NCBI GenBank assembly: GCA_026770585.1
Contig: MU646705.1
Coordinates: 109,129-121,034 of the forward strand
Direction of reading: 5' to 3'
Length of the DNA stretch: 11,906 bases
DNA from: Baffinella frigidus
Taxonomy: Eukaryota > Cryptophyceae > Cryptomonadales > Baffinellaceae
The DNA itself: not shown here
Below: more model-generated notes on this DNA
The model's database searches: none
Seen by the model: the letters and a program-made list of their open reading frames with translations, nothing else
Told to the model about the DNA's origin: nothing
Position numbering within the stretch: position 1 is the stretch's first letter

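Noticed and set aside
10871-10994. Spliceosomal RNA, snoRNA or hammerhead ribozyme in the stem-loop
   Set aside because: No Sm site, C/D or H/ACA boxes in the right places, and no CUGAUGA/GAAA core could be found.
11395-11707. True chromosome end
   Set aside because: Repeats are degenerate, interstitial and followed by a 66-codon open exon; no tract is long and perfect.

Overview
The window is eukaryotic nuclear DNA. No bacterial-style operons, ribosome binding sites, rRNA or tRNA genes could be recognised. Its dominant component is degenerate telomere-type heptamer sequence (CCCTAAA, i.e. TTTAGGG on the other strand, with local variants such as CCCTGAA, CCCCAAA, CCATAAA, CCCGAAA). TTTAGGG is the telomere type of land plants, many green algae, dinoflagellates, chromerids and cryptophytes. 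With the GC-rich exon codon use, CT-rich microsatellites and several GC donor sites, an alga or alveolate-like protist is the best guess; the species cannot be fixed from the sequence.

The telomere-like DNA is not a chromosome end. Short non-repetitive islands interrupt it, and many behave as small exons on the + strand: an AG (usually AGG) on the left, GT or GC on the right, open reading frames inside, and splice phases that match from one island to the next. I reconstruct one long multi-exon gene, open at its 5' end and probably continuing past the 3' edge. Its introns consist largely of degenerate telomere repeats and often begin inside a repeat unit (GTAAACCC, GTGAACCC, GCAAACCC). All exon calls are manual; there is no transcript or homology evidence.

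Region by region: 82-681 holds three exons whose product resembles the pore helix, filter and last helix of a voltage-gated-type potassium channel, but with the TVGYGD filter replaced. 682-1365 is a long intron with a 17-bp tandem array made of splice-donor palindromes. 1051-1173 and 2318-2433 form an inverted repeat with a telomeric core. 1366-4599 holds soluble-tail exons, basic and acidic and partly coiled-coil-like. 4878-5689 holds five copies of one Ala/Lys-rich exon. 6274-10049 holds further short exons of low-complexity, Ser/Pro/Gly-rich and basic protein. 10262-11022 is a non-telomeric block with a candidate terminal exon, an ATAGT-rich minisatellite and a 17-bp inverted repeat. 11053-11906 holds three more exons in matching phase.

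The most unusual aspect is that about ten of the exons are present in two to five neighbouring copies separated by telomere-like or CT-rich spacer. Usually one copy keeps both splice sites while others have lost an acceptor, a donor or the frame. This looks like serial exon duplication driven by, or associated with, telomere-like intron DNA.
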